Notes: generated by a model not told the origin, from the sequence alone. DNA of 64,000 bases from Sulfuricurvum sp. (GCF_030691015.1 NZ_JAUYFF010000016.1:24595-88594), one strand, 5' to 3'; shown: positions 1-9,701, counted from the first letter of the stretch. Made by a program: numbers and translations.

Positions 1-2
1 GA

Positions 3-53
3 GACGGTTTTCATGAGAATGAGTATACCGTGACTCTCTTTGGGAAAGAATAA
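3..53 (+). CDS. C-terminal tail of an unknown protein (partial)
   Basis: The third forward frame is open from the window edge and ends in TAA at 51-53, giving a 16-residue tail ending in TVTLFGKE. It stops 9 bases before the convergent stop of the chemotaxis receptor, a spacing like that of other convergent pairs here. The fragment is too short to assign a family, and the open frame could be chance. Confidence 0.3.
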   Translation, partial: DGFHENEYTVTLFGKE

Positions 54-62
54 ATGTATCGG

Positions 63-1667
63 TTAGGTTCGGTAGGTAGAAATTTGTGCCGTCATCTCTG
101 CGGCTACGTGGTGAAGATGTTCGGCTGCTGCTGCGATCTCTTCCACATTTCGGACATTGGATGCCGACATGATGCTGATCTTATTGATCTCATCAATGAT
201 TGTGTCATTACGTTTAGTATTGCTTTCCGCTTTCTGTGCGACTTCGTGCATCCCCTCAACCGTATCTGTAAGGGTATTGACCGCCATCTCAGTATGCGAT
301 TCGACTTCACTTGAGAGATGGGAGAGTTTTTCCATACGGTGAACATTGTCATTCATTTGTTCCGACATATCCATAATGGACTGGACAATGACATTCACGG
401 TTGCATTCGTCTCGACAAGGCTCTTTTGGGTCCGTTCGGCGAGTTTACGTACTTCATCGGCCACTACGGCAAAACCACGACCGTGCTCACCAGCCCGCGC
501 TGCTTCGATAGCCGCATTGAGCGCTAAAAGGTTCGTTTGATCGGCAATATCGGAGATAACTGTAAGGACATTTTTCACTTGCTCCGCTTCATGGGTCAGC
601 GAGTTAAGTTTTTCGTTCATCGCGGCTTCAATTTCTACCGTTTGATTGAGTGATTCAACCGTCTCTTTGAGAGCGCTCTGTGCCGCGTTGAGGTTGGTTC
701 GCGCATTGGTCGCCATATCGCTTACCGCATGGGTTCGGATAACGGCTTCGTTCATCTCATTTTTGATTATATTGGCGTTTTCAGTGGTTTCCATGACAAT
801 TTTAGAGGCATCTTCCGCCTGCTTGCCAATCGATAAGGTGGTTGCGGAGAGCTCTGTCGCCACCGAGAGGTTTTCGGATGAGGAGTGTTGCGCTGTGGCA
901 AATGTATCGCGTAGCGCATTGGTTAGTGCGTTGATATTATCGGCGACTTCGGTCAGCTCATTTTTACCCGGCAATGTTATCGCATGGGTGAGATCTTTAT
1001 TACTCACCATCGTATGGACGTTTTCATTCAATGTTTTAACGGCGCGGCTGATGGTAGAGGTCGTTAAATAGGCTACAATTAATCCGATGAGGGTTGAAAA
1101 CACCCCTAATAAAAATGTTGTTGTTGCAGAAAAATTGGATTTATCCATCGTATTGGTTAAGTTATCGGAGGCCTCTTTGATTTGAGTCGCTTTTAGCTTA
1201 TCAATATTTTCTGCTAATTTTCCAGTCATTTGATCGAATTGCCCCATTGCATCATTTCCCTCGGAAGTACTGCGTCCATAGGCGCTCTTCATCTCTTTAC
1301 CCGCTTCGAGCAATGCGGCAGCATCTTTTTTGATAGCTTCTACACTGGATAACGCTTGGGTATCATGTTCTTCTTTGAACATTTTTTCAAATGAATCCAT
1401 ATCCTCTAAAAATGCGGTATGTGCTTTGTTGGCTTCCTCAACCGATCCCTCTTCTTGGGTTAATGCGGCATCGGTCAAAAATTGTTGCATTTGGCATGAT
1501 TGGTATTTTGCATCAGCCGCTTTAAACGCGTACGGTACTGACTCCGTGGAGGTTTCCTCCACTAAAGTACTGATATTGTTACTATTAACTGTCCCTATGA
1601 ATGCATTGAGTGCTACGAGAAAAATAACCGCACCGATCCCATAGCTGAGCTGTTGCTTTATCGTCAT
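63..1667 (-). CDS. Methyl-accepting chemotaxis protein, four-helix-bundle sensor type
   Basis: This 534-residue inner-membrane chemoreceptor senses a periplasmic signal and controls CheA through CheW. A first membrane segment lies at about residues 10-28. A helical periplasmic region of about 150 residues like the 4HB_MCP sensor follows, then a second membrane segment at about 178-202, a HAMP-like linker and a long cytoplasmic coiled coil. The hairpin tip has the hallmark [20 protein letters not shown] followed by [18 protein letters not shown]. No C-terminal CheR/CheB-tethering pentapeptide is visible; the protein ends in TAQISTYRT. The start follows AAGGGA in the leader. The ligand cannot be read from sequence. 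A second MCP gene lies upstream on the same strand, 136 bases away. Confidence 0.93.
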   Translation of the reverse strand: MTIKQQLSYGIGAVIFLVALNAFIGTVNSNNISTLVEETSTESVPYAFKAADAKYQSCQMQQFLTDAALTQEEGSVEEANKAHTAFLEDMDSFEKMFKEEHDTQALSSVEAIKKDAAALLEAGKEMKSAYGRSTSEGNDAMGQFDQMTGKLAENIDKLKATQIKEASDNLTNTMDKSNFSATTTFLLGVFSTLIGLIVAYLTTSTISRAVKTLNENVHTMVSNKDLTHAITLPGKNELTEVADNINALTNALRDTFATAQHSSSENLSVATELSATTLSIGKQAEDASKIVMETTENANIIKNEMNEAVIRTHAVSDMATNARTNLNAAQSALKETVESLNQTVEIEAAMNEKLNSLTHEAEQVKNVLTVISDIADQTNLLALNAAIEAARAGEHGRGFAVVADEVRKLAERTQKSLVETNATVNVIVQSIMDMSEQMNDNVHRMEKLSHLSSEVESHTEMAVNTLTDTVEGMHEVAQKAESNTKRNDTIIDEINKISIMSASNVRNVEEIAAAAEHLHHVAAEMTAQISTYRT

Positions 1668-1803
1668 GTGTAAATCCCTTCACTAAAGTTATTTATATAA
1701 TAATACTCTAAAGATGGTCACGTACTGGTCATAAACGGATAAATTAGTAAAAAAACAGTCAAAATGTTACTTTATTAATAAGCAATTGATAATTTATTAT
1801 TTT

Positions 1804-3708
1804 TTACGCTTCCGATAACATCGTATCCATGAGAACAAATAATTCGTGCGATGCTTTTTCCATTTCTTGAAAGTTTTCAATAATTTTATCTGCATGATCG
1901 ATACATTTATCTTGATTTGCGTGAACAAATTTTAGATTTTCATTTGCTTTTTCGTGGACTGTTTCATGCGGAGTTTTTAGTTGCGGATAACTGCGGGTAT
2001 TTCCAAATCGGCGTTTCCCTTCGTTGTCATACCATTGTCCCATATGGCAGTGATGGGTATCCATTGTTTCGAGTTGTTGTTCGCAGGTCATAATACTGTT
2101 GTAGGCACGAGATTTGTAGAGAATATGTTCGATTTTTGCCAATACGACGAAGACGTTGTTCTCCATTTTATAGGAAGAATCAACGATGCGCGATGAACTC
2201 TCGTTGAGTTTAATCAGGGTGTGTTCGAAGTCATTTATTTTCTCACTGGAACTCTCTACAACATTGTTCATCTCTTCGGCACTGGTTTGAATTTCACTCA
2301 TATCTTGTTGCAAGGAGTTGATAGATACGGAGATTTCTCCGGTTGCTTTGTGGGTTCTTTCGGCGAGTTTGCGCACTTCATCGGCAACCACCGCAAAACC
2401 GCGTCCGTGTTCTCCCGCGCGCGCTGCCTCGATAGCGGCATTAAGGGCTAAGAGATTGGTTTGATCGGCGATATCGGTGATAAATTCGATAATAGAGGTA
2501 ATTTCGGCAGCACGGGTAGAAATATGAGAAATTGCATCGTTATTGTTAGTGACTTTTTCAGTTAACATTCCGAGTTCAGTAATGATTTCACCGATAGTCT
2601 GACGGCTGTTGTCGGCCAAGGTAGCGGCATCTTTGGTTGCCGAAGTGACTTGTTTGAGATTTTGAATATTGTTGTGTAAATCATGTTGAATAACGCCGAG
2701 GCTCTCGGTCACCTGTATATTGAGGTGACTGAGTTGCGCATTCATGGAGTCGCGTCGTTTTTTTAACTCCTGGTCTTTCATAACATCGATACTTTCTCGC
2801 ACTCGTCCTATTGCATCCACAAAAGCTCCATGCATCCCTGCATCCGTGATCGGTTGAGAAAAATTGCCATGAGTAGCATTGGTGATGGAGGTATTGATTT
2901 GGGAGATAAAGTTTTCAATTTGCTCAAGAAGCTGCTGCAGGGCATCGGCCATGACCCCTAGCTCTGTTCCGGGACTGGCATCGATATGGGTATCGGAAAA
3001 ATTACCTTCGGCAACTTTTTTGATAACACGGGTAAAACTCTCTAATGCTTTGATAATTGAAGATTGGATAAGGGAAGCAAATGCGAAAATAATGATGGCT
3101 ACGGTAATACCGCAAATGAGAACAAAGAGTTTATAGAAAGTGATTTCCGTATGCAGATCGGTAGAGGCACTCTCTAATGCCGTTTGTTTGATTTTAACAA
3201 CCTGTTGGAAATCATCACGTGAGGCATCGGCATAAGGGGTTAATTCTTCTTTATATTTTGCGTAAATTTCAATACTGTTCGAAGTGATGGTGTCGGGATT
3301 CAGTGATTTCATCATCACATAAGAGTTGTCCAAAAATTGGGTAGTACTCTTTTTGGCATGTTCAATTAATGTTTTAGATTCTTGATCGGTTGAGGTCTCT
3401 TCGAGTTTGGAAAAAGCGGCATTAATTTTTTCGATACGCTCACTGAGTTTTGCCATATTTTTATCATAGCTTCCCCCTAGCATGATATCTCGGCTGGTAC
3501 GACTTACATAGTTGAGATCTTTTTCGATTTCCAGAGCGAGTAAAGCCCCCTGTGTCGAATTTTTTTGGAGCGTTTCGTATTGAGACTCAATACTGCTGAG
3601 GGCAAAGAAAACGAAAACCGAGGCACCGACGACAGAAAATGTAGCTGCGATGACAAGATAACGCATCCGTTGTCGGATACTCAGGCGGTGAAGCAGGGTG
3701 TTAAACAT
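1804..3708 (-). CDS. Methyl-accepting chemotaxis protein with C-terminal CZB domain
   Basis: I place the start at 3708 (protein [10 protein letters not shown]..., 634 residues) because AAAGG precedes it and the frame upstream to 3879 reads like non-coding sequence. Order: N-terminal membrane segment, periplasmic helical sensor, second membrane segment ([19 protein letters not shown]), HAMP-like region, then a signalling hairpin with [19 protein letters not shown]. The last 110 residues match a chemoreceptor zinc-binding (CZB) domain: a His in KIEH, the Cys of [10 protein letters not shown], and the His pair of PHETVH would form the 3His/1Cys zinc site. In characterised CZB receptors this site responds to zinc or to oxidants such as hypochlorite; that role here is inference. 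The signalling tip is unusually close to the C-terminus, as in CZB receptors. Confidence 0.92.
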   Translation of the reverse strand: MFNTLLHRLSIRQRMRYLVIAATFSVVGASVFVFFALSSIESQYETLQKNSTQGALLALEIEKDLNYVSRTSRDIMLGGSYDKNMAKLSERIEKINAAFSKLEETSTDQESKTLIEHAKKSTTQFLDNSYVMMKSLNPDTITSNSIEIYAKYKEELTPYADASRDDFQQVVKIKQTALESASTDLHTEITFYKLFVLICGITVAIIIFAFASLIQSSIIKALESFTRVIKKVAEGNFSDTHIDASPGTELGVMADALQQLLEQIENFISQINTSITNATHGNFSQPITDAGMHGAFVDAIGRVRESIDVMKDQELKKRRDSMNAQLSHLNIQVTESLGVIQHDLHNNIQNLKQVTSATKDAATLADNSRQTIGEIITELGMLTEKVTNNNDAISHISTRAAEITSIIEFITDIADQTNLLALNAAIEAARAGEHGRGFAVVADEVRKLAERTHKATGEISVSINSLQQDMSEIQTSAEEMNNVVESSSEKINDFEHTLIKLNESSSRIVDSSYKMENNVFVVLAKIEHILYKSRAYNSIMTCEQQLETMDTHHCHMGQWYDNEGKRRFGNTRSYPQLKTPHETVHEKANENLKFVHANQDKCIDHADKIIENFQEMEKASHELFVLMDTMLSEA

Positions 3709-3898
3709 TGAAAAACCTTTATAAAAATTGATGAACATGTATTTGAATAATACGCGAATGTGACAAGATTGTAATATTATAATATGATTTGTAGATTCTG
3801 CGTAATAATCTTGAGTTAAACGGTAGGGTTCGCATTTAGCAAAAGGGTAGATGGAAATAGGATAAAATACTTTAAACAATGGAAATAAGGGTAGAACG

Positions 3899-5317
3899 GT
3901 GTTAGAGAAACAGATAAACTCGGTACATTTGGATGGCGAAAAGACGGTACTTAAACGTCAAGAACTAAGTGCATATTTTCATCAGAGCTTTGATTTATTT
4001 GAATCACTTTTTGAGCTTCTAAAGTCGGACGAGGTCTTTTACCGACAATCTGAGCCGACGCGTCATCCGATGATCTTCTATTTCGGTCATACGGCTATTT
4101 TTTACATTAATAAGCTTGTTGCTTCCGGTGCGTTAAAAGAGCGAATTAATCCCCATTTTGAAGAGTTGTTCGCTGTCGGAGTCGATGAGATGACGTGGGA
4201 TGCGCAGAGTGATACTTTGAGATGGCCGAGCGTTGATGAGGTTCGCCAATACCGTGATAAAGTTCGTCACCTTGTGGATGAGCTGATTATGTCGATGCCG
4301 ATGAAGCTTCCCATCACCAAAGAAGATCCGTTTTGGGCAATTTGGATGGGAATCGAGCATGAACGGATACATATTGAGACCTCCAGTGTTCTCCACCGTC
4401 AGATGCCGATAGAATTTGTCCGCGCGCACAAGGATTTTCCGGCTTGTCCTATTCAAGGGGACGCTCCTGAAAACAGTATGGTCGATTTTAATGCCGCTGA
4501 GATCAAGCTTGGTAAAGGAGATTCGGATAAAGGGCTATACGGTTGGGACAATGAATACGGAAGTGCCACCTATTTCGTAGAGCCGTTTCAAGCGTCCAAA
4601 TATTTGGTGAGTAACGGCGAATTTATGGATTTTGTTGCCGCAAACGGGTATGGAGTTAGCAGGTGGTGGGATGAAGAGGGGTTAAAATTTCTCAAAATTC
4701 GAAAGGCTACCTGTCCGCCATTTTGGGTTCAACAAGAAGATGGAACGTATAAATATCGCTCTTTAACGCATGAGATTGATATGCCTTATAACTGGCCGGT
4801 AGAGGTGAACGCTCTCGAAGCGGAAGCATTTTGTCGCTGGAAGAGTGCTCAAGAGGGGGCGACTTATCGGCTCTCTAGTGAAGCGGAATGGGCAGTGATG
4901 GCACAAGAGGGCGGTATGAGTGAGGAGATATTTGACGATTCTCGCGCCAATATTAATCTCGCCCACTATGCCTCATCGGTCCCCGTCGATACCTTCGCCC
5001 ATGGAGAATTGTACGATGTGGCAGGAAACGTATGGCAATGGACACAAACCCAAATGGATGCGTATGAGGGATTTGTGACCCATCCGTGGTATGCCGATTT
5101 TTCAGAGCCGACGTTTGACGGTAAGCATAACCTTATTAAAGGGGGATCGTGGATTTCGACCGGTAATGAGATCCTCTACCCCTCACGCTATGCGTTCCGT
5201 CGCCATTTTATTCAGCATGCCGGATTTCGGTACGTCATCGGCGAGGGTGAAAACGAAACACTCAAATATGAGCGTATCGAGCAGATGTTTGCGAAATGGA
5301 AAAAACGGTATGGATGA
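3899..5317 (+). CDS. ovoA: OvoA-type 5-histidylcysteine sulfoxide synthase, without the methyltransferase domain
   Basis: OvoA is a non-haem iron enzyme that uses oxygen to join cysteine to C5 of histidine as a sulfoxide, the first step to ovothiol. The protein has 472 residues. The N-terminal DinB-like half carries the putative iron ligands H64 ([12 protein letters not shown]) and H154/H158 in the HX3HXE motif HERIHIE. The C-terminal FGE-sulfatase half has [23 protein letters not shown] and [18 protein letters not shown], which follow OvoA rather than EgtB or SUMF1. Many OvoA proteins are about 700 residues and carry a C-terminal SAM methyltransferase; this one stops right after the catalytic core. 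It starts with TTG at 3899 (GGTAGAACGG upstream). The stop overlaps the next gene by 8 bases, implying translational coupling. Confidence 0.88.
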   Translation: MLEKQINSVHLDGEKTVLKRQELSAYFHQSFDLFESLFELLKSDEVFYRQSEPTRHPMIFYFGHTAIFYINKLVASGALKERINPHFEELFAVGVDEMTWDAQSDTLRWPSVDEVRQYRDKVRHLVDELIMSMPMKLPITKEDPFWAIWMGIEHERIHIETSSVLHRQMPIEFVRAHKDFPACPIQGDAPENSMVDFNAAEIKLGKGDSDKGLYGWDNEYGSATYFVEPFQASKYLVSNGEFMDFVAANGYGVSRWWDEEGLKFLKIRKATCPPFWVQQEDGTYKYRSLTHEIDMPYNWPVEVNALEAEAFCRWKSAQEGATYRLSSEAEWAVMAQEGGMSEEIFDDSRANINLAHYASSVPVDTFAHGELYDVAGNVWQWTQTQMDAYEGFVTHPWYADFSEPTFDGKHNLIKGGSWISTGNEILYPSRYAFRRHFIQHAGFRYVIGEGENETLKYERIEQMFAKWKKRYG

Positions 5318-6473
5318 GTTCCGGTTTATTGACCGCAGTGCGACGAATGCCGAAAAATATATGCTTCGGCAAAAACTGTTTCATACCGAAGCGGTTATCC
5401 CCATGTGGGTAGCTGATATGGATATTATGACTCCCGAATGTGTGATTCATGCCGTGCAGGAACGGTTGCTTCATCCGATCCTCGGGTATGAAATCATGCC
5501 CGATAGCGCTTACGCCGCACAGATTGAGTGGGTGAGAGAGCATCATAGTTTTGAGATAAAAGGTGAATGGCTCAGCTACTCACCCTCGGTGGTGGCGTCG
5601 ATCGGGTGTGCGATTCGAGCGCTGAGTGAGGCGGGGGATGAAGTGATCGTAATGGACCCCGTCTATCCCCCTTTTTATTCTATGGTGCGCGATAACAATC
5701 GTCAGCTTATCCTTCATCCGCTGAAACAAGATAATGAGGGGATATATCGCTTCGATATCGAGCGCCTACGTGCTCAAATCACACCGAAAACTAAACTGTT
5801 ATTACTCTGCTCGCCTCATAACCCTATCGGACGCGTGTGGAGCCGTGATGAGCTTTTAGCGCTGGGGGAATTGTGTCTAAAGCACGGGATCCGTATTATC
5901 AGTGATGAAATTCATTCCGATATCGTCTTTACACCGCACACGCATATTCCGATTACGTCACTCTCTGATGAGCTTTTACATAATACGATCACTCTAATAG
6001 GACCAGGGAAAACGTTTAATATGGCGGGATTCTCGATTTCTACCGTTTGTATCGCTTCAGATGAACTGCGCACTTTTTATGACAAAGAGGCTCATTGTGT
6101 CCACTTTGGTGATGGTGCGGCACTCTCTCATGTAGCGTTTGAAGCAGCCTATACGTACGGTGAGAAGTGGCATAGGCGGTTACTGCAACATTTGGAACGT
6201 AACGTTCAAAGGATCGAAGAGTGGATCACAGACCATCCTCAGCTTAAATTTCATCCCCCCGAGGCAACTTATTTGGCATGGCTTGATTGTCGAGAACTGG
6301 GTTTAGGAGATCGGGAATTGAGAGAGTTTTTTAGTAGTAAAGCCGGATTGGGACTGAGCCCAGGACTTAGTTTCGGTAAAGAGGGATCAGGTTTTATGCG
6401 GCTTAATTTTGCCGTCCCTACCGAGGTCTTGGAAGATGCCCTAAGCCGTTTAAGCGGAGCGTTACATGGATAA
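5310..6473 (+). CDS. ovoB: PLP-dependent C-S lyase of the MalY/PatB family, probable OvoB
   Basis: This fold-type I aminotransferase-family lyase probably cleaves the histidylcysteine sulfoxide made by the preceding OvoA to release 5-thiohistidine (the OvoB reaction). I start it at ATG 5310 (387 residues), where homology begins (FIDRSATNAEKYM...MWVADMD). The longer open frame upstream lies inside ovoA. Motifs: MWVADMD near residue 32, SPHNPIGRVW near 168, DEIHSDIVF near 199 and the PLP lysine K234 in GPGKTFNMAG. The family also includes cystathionine beta-lyases such as MalY/PatB, so the substrate assignment rests on the overlapping operon with ovoA. It ends with an 8-base overlap (ATGGATAA) with the next gene. 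Confidence 0.82.
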   Translation: MDEFRFIDRSATNAEKYMLRQKLFHTEAVIPMWVADMDIMTPECVIHAVQERLLHPILGYEIMPDSAYAAQIEWVREHHSFEIKGEWLSYSPSVVASIGCAIRALSEAGDEVIVMDPVYPPFYSMVRDNNRQLILHPLKQDNEGIYRFDIERLRAQITPKTKLLLLCSPHNPIGRVWSRDELLALGELCLKHGIRIISDEIHSDIVFTPHTHIPITSLSDELLHNTITLIGPGKTFNMAGFSISTVCIASDELRTFYDKEAHCVHFGDGAALSHVAFEAAYTYGEKWHRRLLQHLERNVQRIEEWITDHPQLKFHPPEATYLAWLDCRELGLGDRELREFFSSKAGLGLSPGLSFGKEGSGFMRLNFAVPTEVLEDALSRLSGALHG

Positions 6474-6879
6474 AAAAATAATCTCTTTTATTCAAAACCA
6501 CCATCTTCTCTCTCTTGCAACAATGGGGGAGCGGCTATGGTGCTGTTCGATGTTTTACGCGTATGATGCAGAAACTATATCGTTTATCGTTGCTTCCGAT
6601 GAGACGACAGAACATATGAATAATGTTTCAGGATGTTCATCCGTAGCGGGTACGGTAGCATTTGAGACCAAAACGGTCGGGAAAATTCAGGGGATACAGT
6701 TTAGCGGAGTGATGGCACAAGCGGAAACAAAAGGATATGACCTTTATTTCAAGGCGTTTCCCTATGCACGGATTATGAACCCGACGTTGTGGGAAATACG
6801 GCTCGATGAGGTCAAAATGACCGATAACACCTTGGGATTTGGGAAAAAGGTTATTTGGAAACGCTCTTTTTCGGAGTGA
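6466..6879 (+). CDS. YhbP-like (UPF0306) flavin-reductase-fold protein
   Basis: The 137-residue protein resembles the YhbP family, a split-barrel relative of pyridoxamine phosphate oxidases: HHLLSLATMGERLWCCSMFYAYD at the start, then a central VGKIQGIQFSGV strand pair and FKAFPYARIM. The biochemical activity of this family is unknown; many split-barrel proteins bind FMN, F420 or haem. Its start codon overlaps the stop of the OvoB-like gene, so it is the third gene of the ovothiol-type operon, and a redox role linked to a thiol-histidine is a reasonable but untested guess. Its 3' end overlaps the convergent small gene by 29 bases. Confidence 0.7.
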   Translation: MDKKIISFIQNHHLLSLATMGERLWCCSMFYAYDAETISFIVASDETTEHMNNVSGCSSVAGTVAFETKTVGKIQGIQFSGVMAQAETKGYDLYFKAFPYARIMNPTLWEIRLDEVKMTDNTLGFGKKVIWKRSFSE

Positions 6880-7027
6880 AGTAAGAACAAGGTGCCCCGC
6901 TGGAACTCTGAACGACCATTGATGGGATCATTTTTGCTTTAAACCCGTACGCTTTACACCCGTGAGGCTGATGGGCTTCCCATGTGACAAAATAATAGGT
7001 GCATTTATGACAATTTATTTTTTCCAT
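6851..7027 (-). CDS. Small four-Cys conserved protein of unknown function
   Basis: The protein has 58 residues starting at ATG 7027 (MEKINCHKCTYYFVTWEAHQ...). C6, C9, C24 and C47 could form a single zinc or iron site. The phrase HQPHGCKAYGFKAKMIPSMV looks strongly conserved; I recall similar small proteins in many Campylobacterota and other proteobacteria, sometimes mislabelled as uracil-DNA glycosylase. The open frame extends upstream to 7108, but that part overlaps the dUTPase promoter and start. No clear ribosome binding site is visible. It is convergent with the YhbP-like gene, overlapping by 29 bases. Function unknown. Confidence 0.7.
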   Translation of the reverse strand: MEKINCHKCTYYFVTWEAHQPHGCKAYGFKAKMIPSMVVQSSSGAPCSYFTPKKSVSK

Positions 7028-7043
7028 TAGCGGAATATTACCG

Positions 7044-7049
7044 TATAAT
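7044..7049 (+). promoter_or_regulatory. Probable -10 element of the dUTPase gene
   Basis: TATAAT lies 24 bases before ATG 7073, with AAAAGGA just upstream of the start. No good -35 is visible, as is usual for housekeeping promoters in Campylobacterota. Confidence 0.5.
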
Positions 7050-7072
7050 TTCACAGATTGAAAAGGATAGAT

Positions 7073-7759
7073 ATGAATAAATTGCTCTGTATGGTAGAAC
7101 TCCAACAAAAATTGAATGATGCAACTAACGGGTTAGGTTGGGAAAAAGGGGTAACGAAAGAGGGAAAAGCGATCAATTGGCGTCGTTGTATTACTATGGA
7201 ATCGGCTGAGATGATCGATTCGTTCGGATGGAAACATTGGAAAAGTATTGCACAGCCGACCGATTATGCCAATCTTCAAATCGAGATTGTCGATGTATGG
7301 CATTTTGTGATGAGTTTGCTTCTAGAGTTTACCCATAACAATGGAGCGGAAAGTATTGGAGAGTTGGCGGAACGGATGTCCAAGACTCCGGAATATCAAC
7401 GATTAAATACGGCGATATCTCTTGAATTCGGCAGTGACCCGCTTTTAATGACTAAAATAGAAAATGTTATGCGTCTTTCCCTTATCCCTGTCTCTGCGGA
7501 GATGGTCGGTGCCTTGATCGAGGAGTTTTTTGAACTGGCCTATTTGGGAGCGTTAAATACGACAGAGCTTTACCGTTTGTATGTCGGTAAAAATATCCTC
7601 AATCAGTTTCGCCAAGATCACGGCTACAAAGAGGGAAGCTATATCAAGCTTTGGAACGGTTTAGAAGATAACGTGGTAATGAAACGCGCTTGGGAAACCA
7701 ATCCCGATATGACCCCTGAAGAGTTGTACGACGCACTTAAAGCCGCTTATCCGGCATAA
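7073..7759 (+). CDS. dut: Dimeric (all-alpha) dUTPase
   Basis: This enzyme hydrolyses dUTP to dUMP and pyrophosphate, keeping uracil out of DNA and feeding thymidylate synthesis. It is the all-alpha, MazG-related dimeric type found in Campylobacter rather than the trimeric Dut. Visible motifs are WRRCITMESAEMIDSFGWKHW (residues about 38-58) and QIEIVDVWHFVM (about 70-81), whose acidic residues (E..E...E/D..D) bind magnesium. The start at 7073 (228 residues) is favoured over an upstream TTG at 7058 because AAAAGGA sits 6 bases before it. It is followed tail-to-tail by the lipid A acyltransferase gene, 2 bases away. Ung, the partner in uracil exclusion, is encoded at about 32.4 kb. Confidence 0.9.
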   Translation: MNKLLCMVELQQKLNDATNGLGWEKGVTKEGKAINWRRCITMESAEMIDSFGWKHWKSIAQPTDYANLQIEIVDVWHFVMSLLLEFTHNNGAESIGELAERMSKTPEYQRLNTAISLEFGSDPLLMTKIENVMRLSLIPVSAEMVGALIEEFFELAYLGALNTTELYRLYVGKNILNQFRQDHGYKEGSYIKLWNGLEDNVVMKRAWETNPDMTPEELYDALKAAYPA

Positions 7760-7761
7760 AG

Positions 7762-8643
7762 TTAGGCCGAATATATCTCTTTGTATTCGCCTTTCCACCG
7801 TTTGTGGCACCAGAACCAGAGTTTCGGATGCGCTCGAATGAGACGCTCCAGTGCATCGATCTGTTCTCCCGTAGCTGCTACAATCGCCTCTTCGTTTACC
7901 CCCTCCACATCAATAGGATCTTCAAAGGCAACGGTGTAGTTTTTTTCATCTTCGCTTGTAATGTAGACACCCACAATCGGAGTATTAAATTTACTCGAAA
8001 GATGGGCTGCCGTGGAGGAGTGATAGGCAGGATAACCGAAAAAGTCGGCGGATACCCCATATTGTGGATTGCTCCCCTGATCGATCATCAATAAAACCGA
8101 GCCGTTGTTTTTGAGGGTTTTTGCCATATGTTTAAGGGCACCTTTTTTTTCGGCTAGTGCCATTTTATGACGTGAGCGAGCCTCTAATAAATACGAATCG
8201 AATTCACTTCGACTAAACCCTTTATAGATAGAGGAGAGCGGGGTGATAAGAGAAGAGAGAGCCGCACCTCCCAATTCCCAATTTCCGAAATGGGCGGAGA
8301 CAAAAATAATTCCGCTCCCCTGCGCCAAAATAGCATCCACTTTTTCACGATTTTTAAACGTTACCACTTTGGCTATATCCTCGGCCGAATTTCGTCTGTT
8401 TTCCATTGTCTGGAGCAGATTGAGGGCTAGATTGCGATAGCAATAGCTTTCAATTTCTCTCTTTTCATCGTGAGAGAGTTCATTTTTAAACGCAAAAGAG
8501 AGATTTTGCTGAATGATACGGTTGCGTTGTGACGCGATTTTATGCGCCAATGCAGCGAGTGACGTAAAGAGCCCTTTTCGCCAAGGGTAAGGGAGTGACA
8601 TTAAAAAAGCGTCCAGAATTAAAAAGAGGCGAAATAAAATCAT
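7762..8643 (-). CDS. htrB: Lipid A biosynthesis acyltransferase (LpxL/HtrB family)
   Basis: This inner-membrane acyltransferase adds a secondary acyl chain to lipid A. The 293-residue protein has a hydrophobic N-terminus (residues about 1-17), the catalytic HX4E motif H118-FGNW-E123, and the later blocks LLMIDQGSNPQYGVSADFFG and HPKLWFWCHKRWK typical of the LpxL/LpxM family. Its start codon overlaps the waaC stop (ATGA), and a waaC-htrB pair is also seen in the Campylobacter lipooligosaccharide locus. The exact acceptor position and chain specificity cannot be told from sequence. Confidence 0.92.
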   Translation of the reverse strand: MILFRLFLILDAFLMSLPYPWRKGLFTSLAALAHKIASQRNRIIQQNLSFAFKNELSHDEKREIESYCYRNLALNLLQTMENRRNSAEDIAKVVTFKNREKVDAILAQGSGIIFVSAHFGNWELGGAALSSLITPLSSIYKGFSRSEFDSYLLEARSRHKMALAEKKGALKHMAKTLKNNGSVLLMIDQGSNPQYGVSADFFGYPAYHSSTAAHLSSKFNTPIVGVYITSEDEKNYTVAFEDPIDVEGVNEEAIVAATGEQIDALERLIRAHPKLWFWCHKRWKGEYKEIYSA

Positions 8644-9641
8644 ACTAAAAGTTCCTTGGCTTTTTGAAGTATCACGGAAGGGTCAATCTCCCGAATTGAA
8701 AAATCGTTTCGGTTGATTTTCAGAATATTGACGGATGAGGGAGATTTTATCCCAAGATTGCTAACGGTTGGGAAAATCATCCGCTCGTTTGTGGGGCCGA
8801 AAAGGGTGATGGAAGGGCGGTTCATTGCCCACCCCATATGGGTAGGTCCCGTATCGTTACCGATGATGAGATCGCAATGGCCGATAAAACTGACCAACTC
8901 AATCAGCGACATTTTTGGAGCAACGTGCGCGTTGGAAGAGTGCTGTGCAATCCATTGTGCATCAAGACGCTCATTCTCACTTCCCCAGATCAAAAAACAT
9001 GGATAGGATAGGGCGTCGCATAATGATGCAAAATGCTCTTTTGGATAGCACTTGCTCGGCCAAGACGCTCCGATAACGCAGGCAATATTTTTTAGTGGGG
9101 TGAGCTCTTGAGGTCTCTTGAGGAGAGGGAAAAGAGGCTCTTTGTTTAGAATATCGTTTTCATTATAGGGGATGTGCAGTGCTTCGGTTATGACGAGAAC
9201 ATTACGTTTGATAACATTCATCTCATAAGGGATTGCGGAGGTTGCATCGTAAAACCATGCGGCAATCGCCTCACGTGCACTGTGACGGTCAAAACCGTGT
9301 ACTTTTCCTTTTAAAAACGAGGCGACAAGCGCCGATTTTAATAACCCTTGCGCATCGATAATCTGATCGTAGGGGGGAGTAGATTTGAGGGAGCTGATCG
9401 TCTCTCTAAGAAGTGCGAAACTTTTGTTTTTCTTGATTCGTTTGAGGGGGACGGGGATCACTTCATTGATGAGAGGATGGCTTTGTAAAATCGAGGCGAA
9501 TGCTTCCTCAACATACCAGTCAATGGTTGCATTAGGGTAATATTTACGGATAATCTGCAAGACTACGGCAGTATTGACGATGTCGCCCAATGCGCTTAAG
9601 CGTACAATAGCGATTCGGAAATTTCGAGTATTCATAAGCAT
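8640..9641 (-). CDS. waaC: Lipopolysaccharide heptosyltransferase I
   Basis: WaaC transfers the first L-glycero-D-manno-heptose to Kdo of the LPS inner core at the cytoplasmic face of the inner membrane. The 333-residue GT9-family protein shows the N-terminal IVRLSALGDIVNT block, WYVEEAFASIL, and the donor-binding GNDTGPTHMGWAMNRPSITLFGPTN region split over two strands. Two start codons are possible, ATG 9641 and ATG 9635. Neither has a Shine-Dalgarno, and a TATAGT sequence ends 2 bases before the first, so the transcript may be leaderless or start further upstream. It forms a two-gene operon with the acyltransferase. Confidence 0.91.
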   Translation of the reverse strand: MLMNTRNFRIAIVRLSALGDIVNTAVVLQIIRKYYPNATIDWYVEEAFASILQSHPLINEVIPVPLKRIKKNKSFALLRETISSLKSTPPYDQIIDAQGLLKSALVASFLKGKVHGFDRHSAREAIAAWFYDATSAIPYEMNVIKRNVLVITEALHIPYNENDILNKEPLFPLLKRPQELTPLKNIACVIGASWPSKCYPKEHFASLCDALSYPCFLIWGSENERLDAQWIAQHSSNAHVAPKMSLIELVSFIGHCDLIIGNDTGPTHMGWAMNRPSITLFGPTNERMIFPTVSNLGIKSPSSVNILKINRNDFSIREIDPSVILQKAKELLV

Positions 9642-9660
9642 AACTATAGCGCAACTAAGC

Positions 9661-9666
9661 TACAAT
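9661..9666 (+). promoter_or_regulatory. Probable -10 element for the sensor-hisH-hisA operon
   Basis: GCTACAAT lies 36 bases before ATG 9702, in the 60-base divergent gap shared with waaC. The same TACAAT form recurs before several other genes in the window. Confidence 0.45.
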
Positions 9667-9701
9667 CCGCATCAATTACAGGTGTAAGGAGAGGAGAGAT
9701 A

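Noticed and set aside
400..2500. Near-identical DNA stretches in the two left-end MCP genes (about 430-560 and 2340-2480), suggesting a recent duplication.
   Set aside because: The similarity is limited to the signalling hairpin tip, which is highly conserved in all MCPs. The sensor parts and C-termini are unrelated.
5091..5309. Longer version of the OvoB-like protein starting at 5091.
   Set aside because: The added 73 residues lie wholly inside ovoA in another frame and do not resemble aminotransferase sequence. Homology begins at the ATG at 5310.
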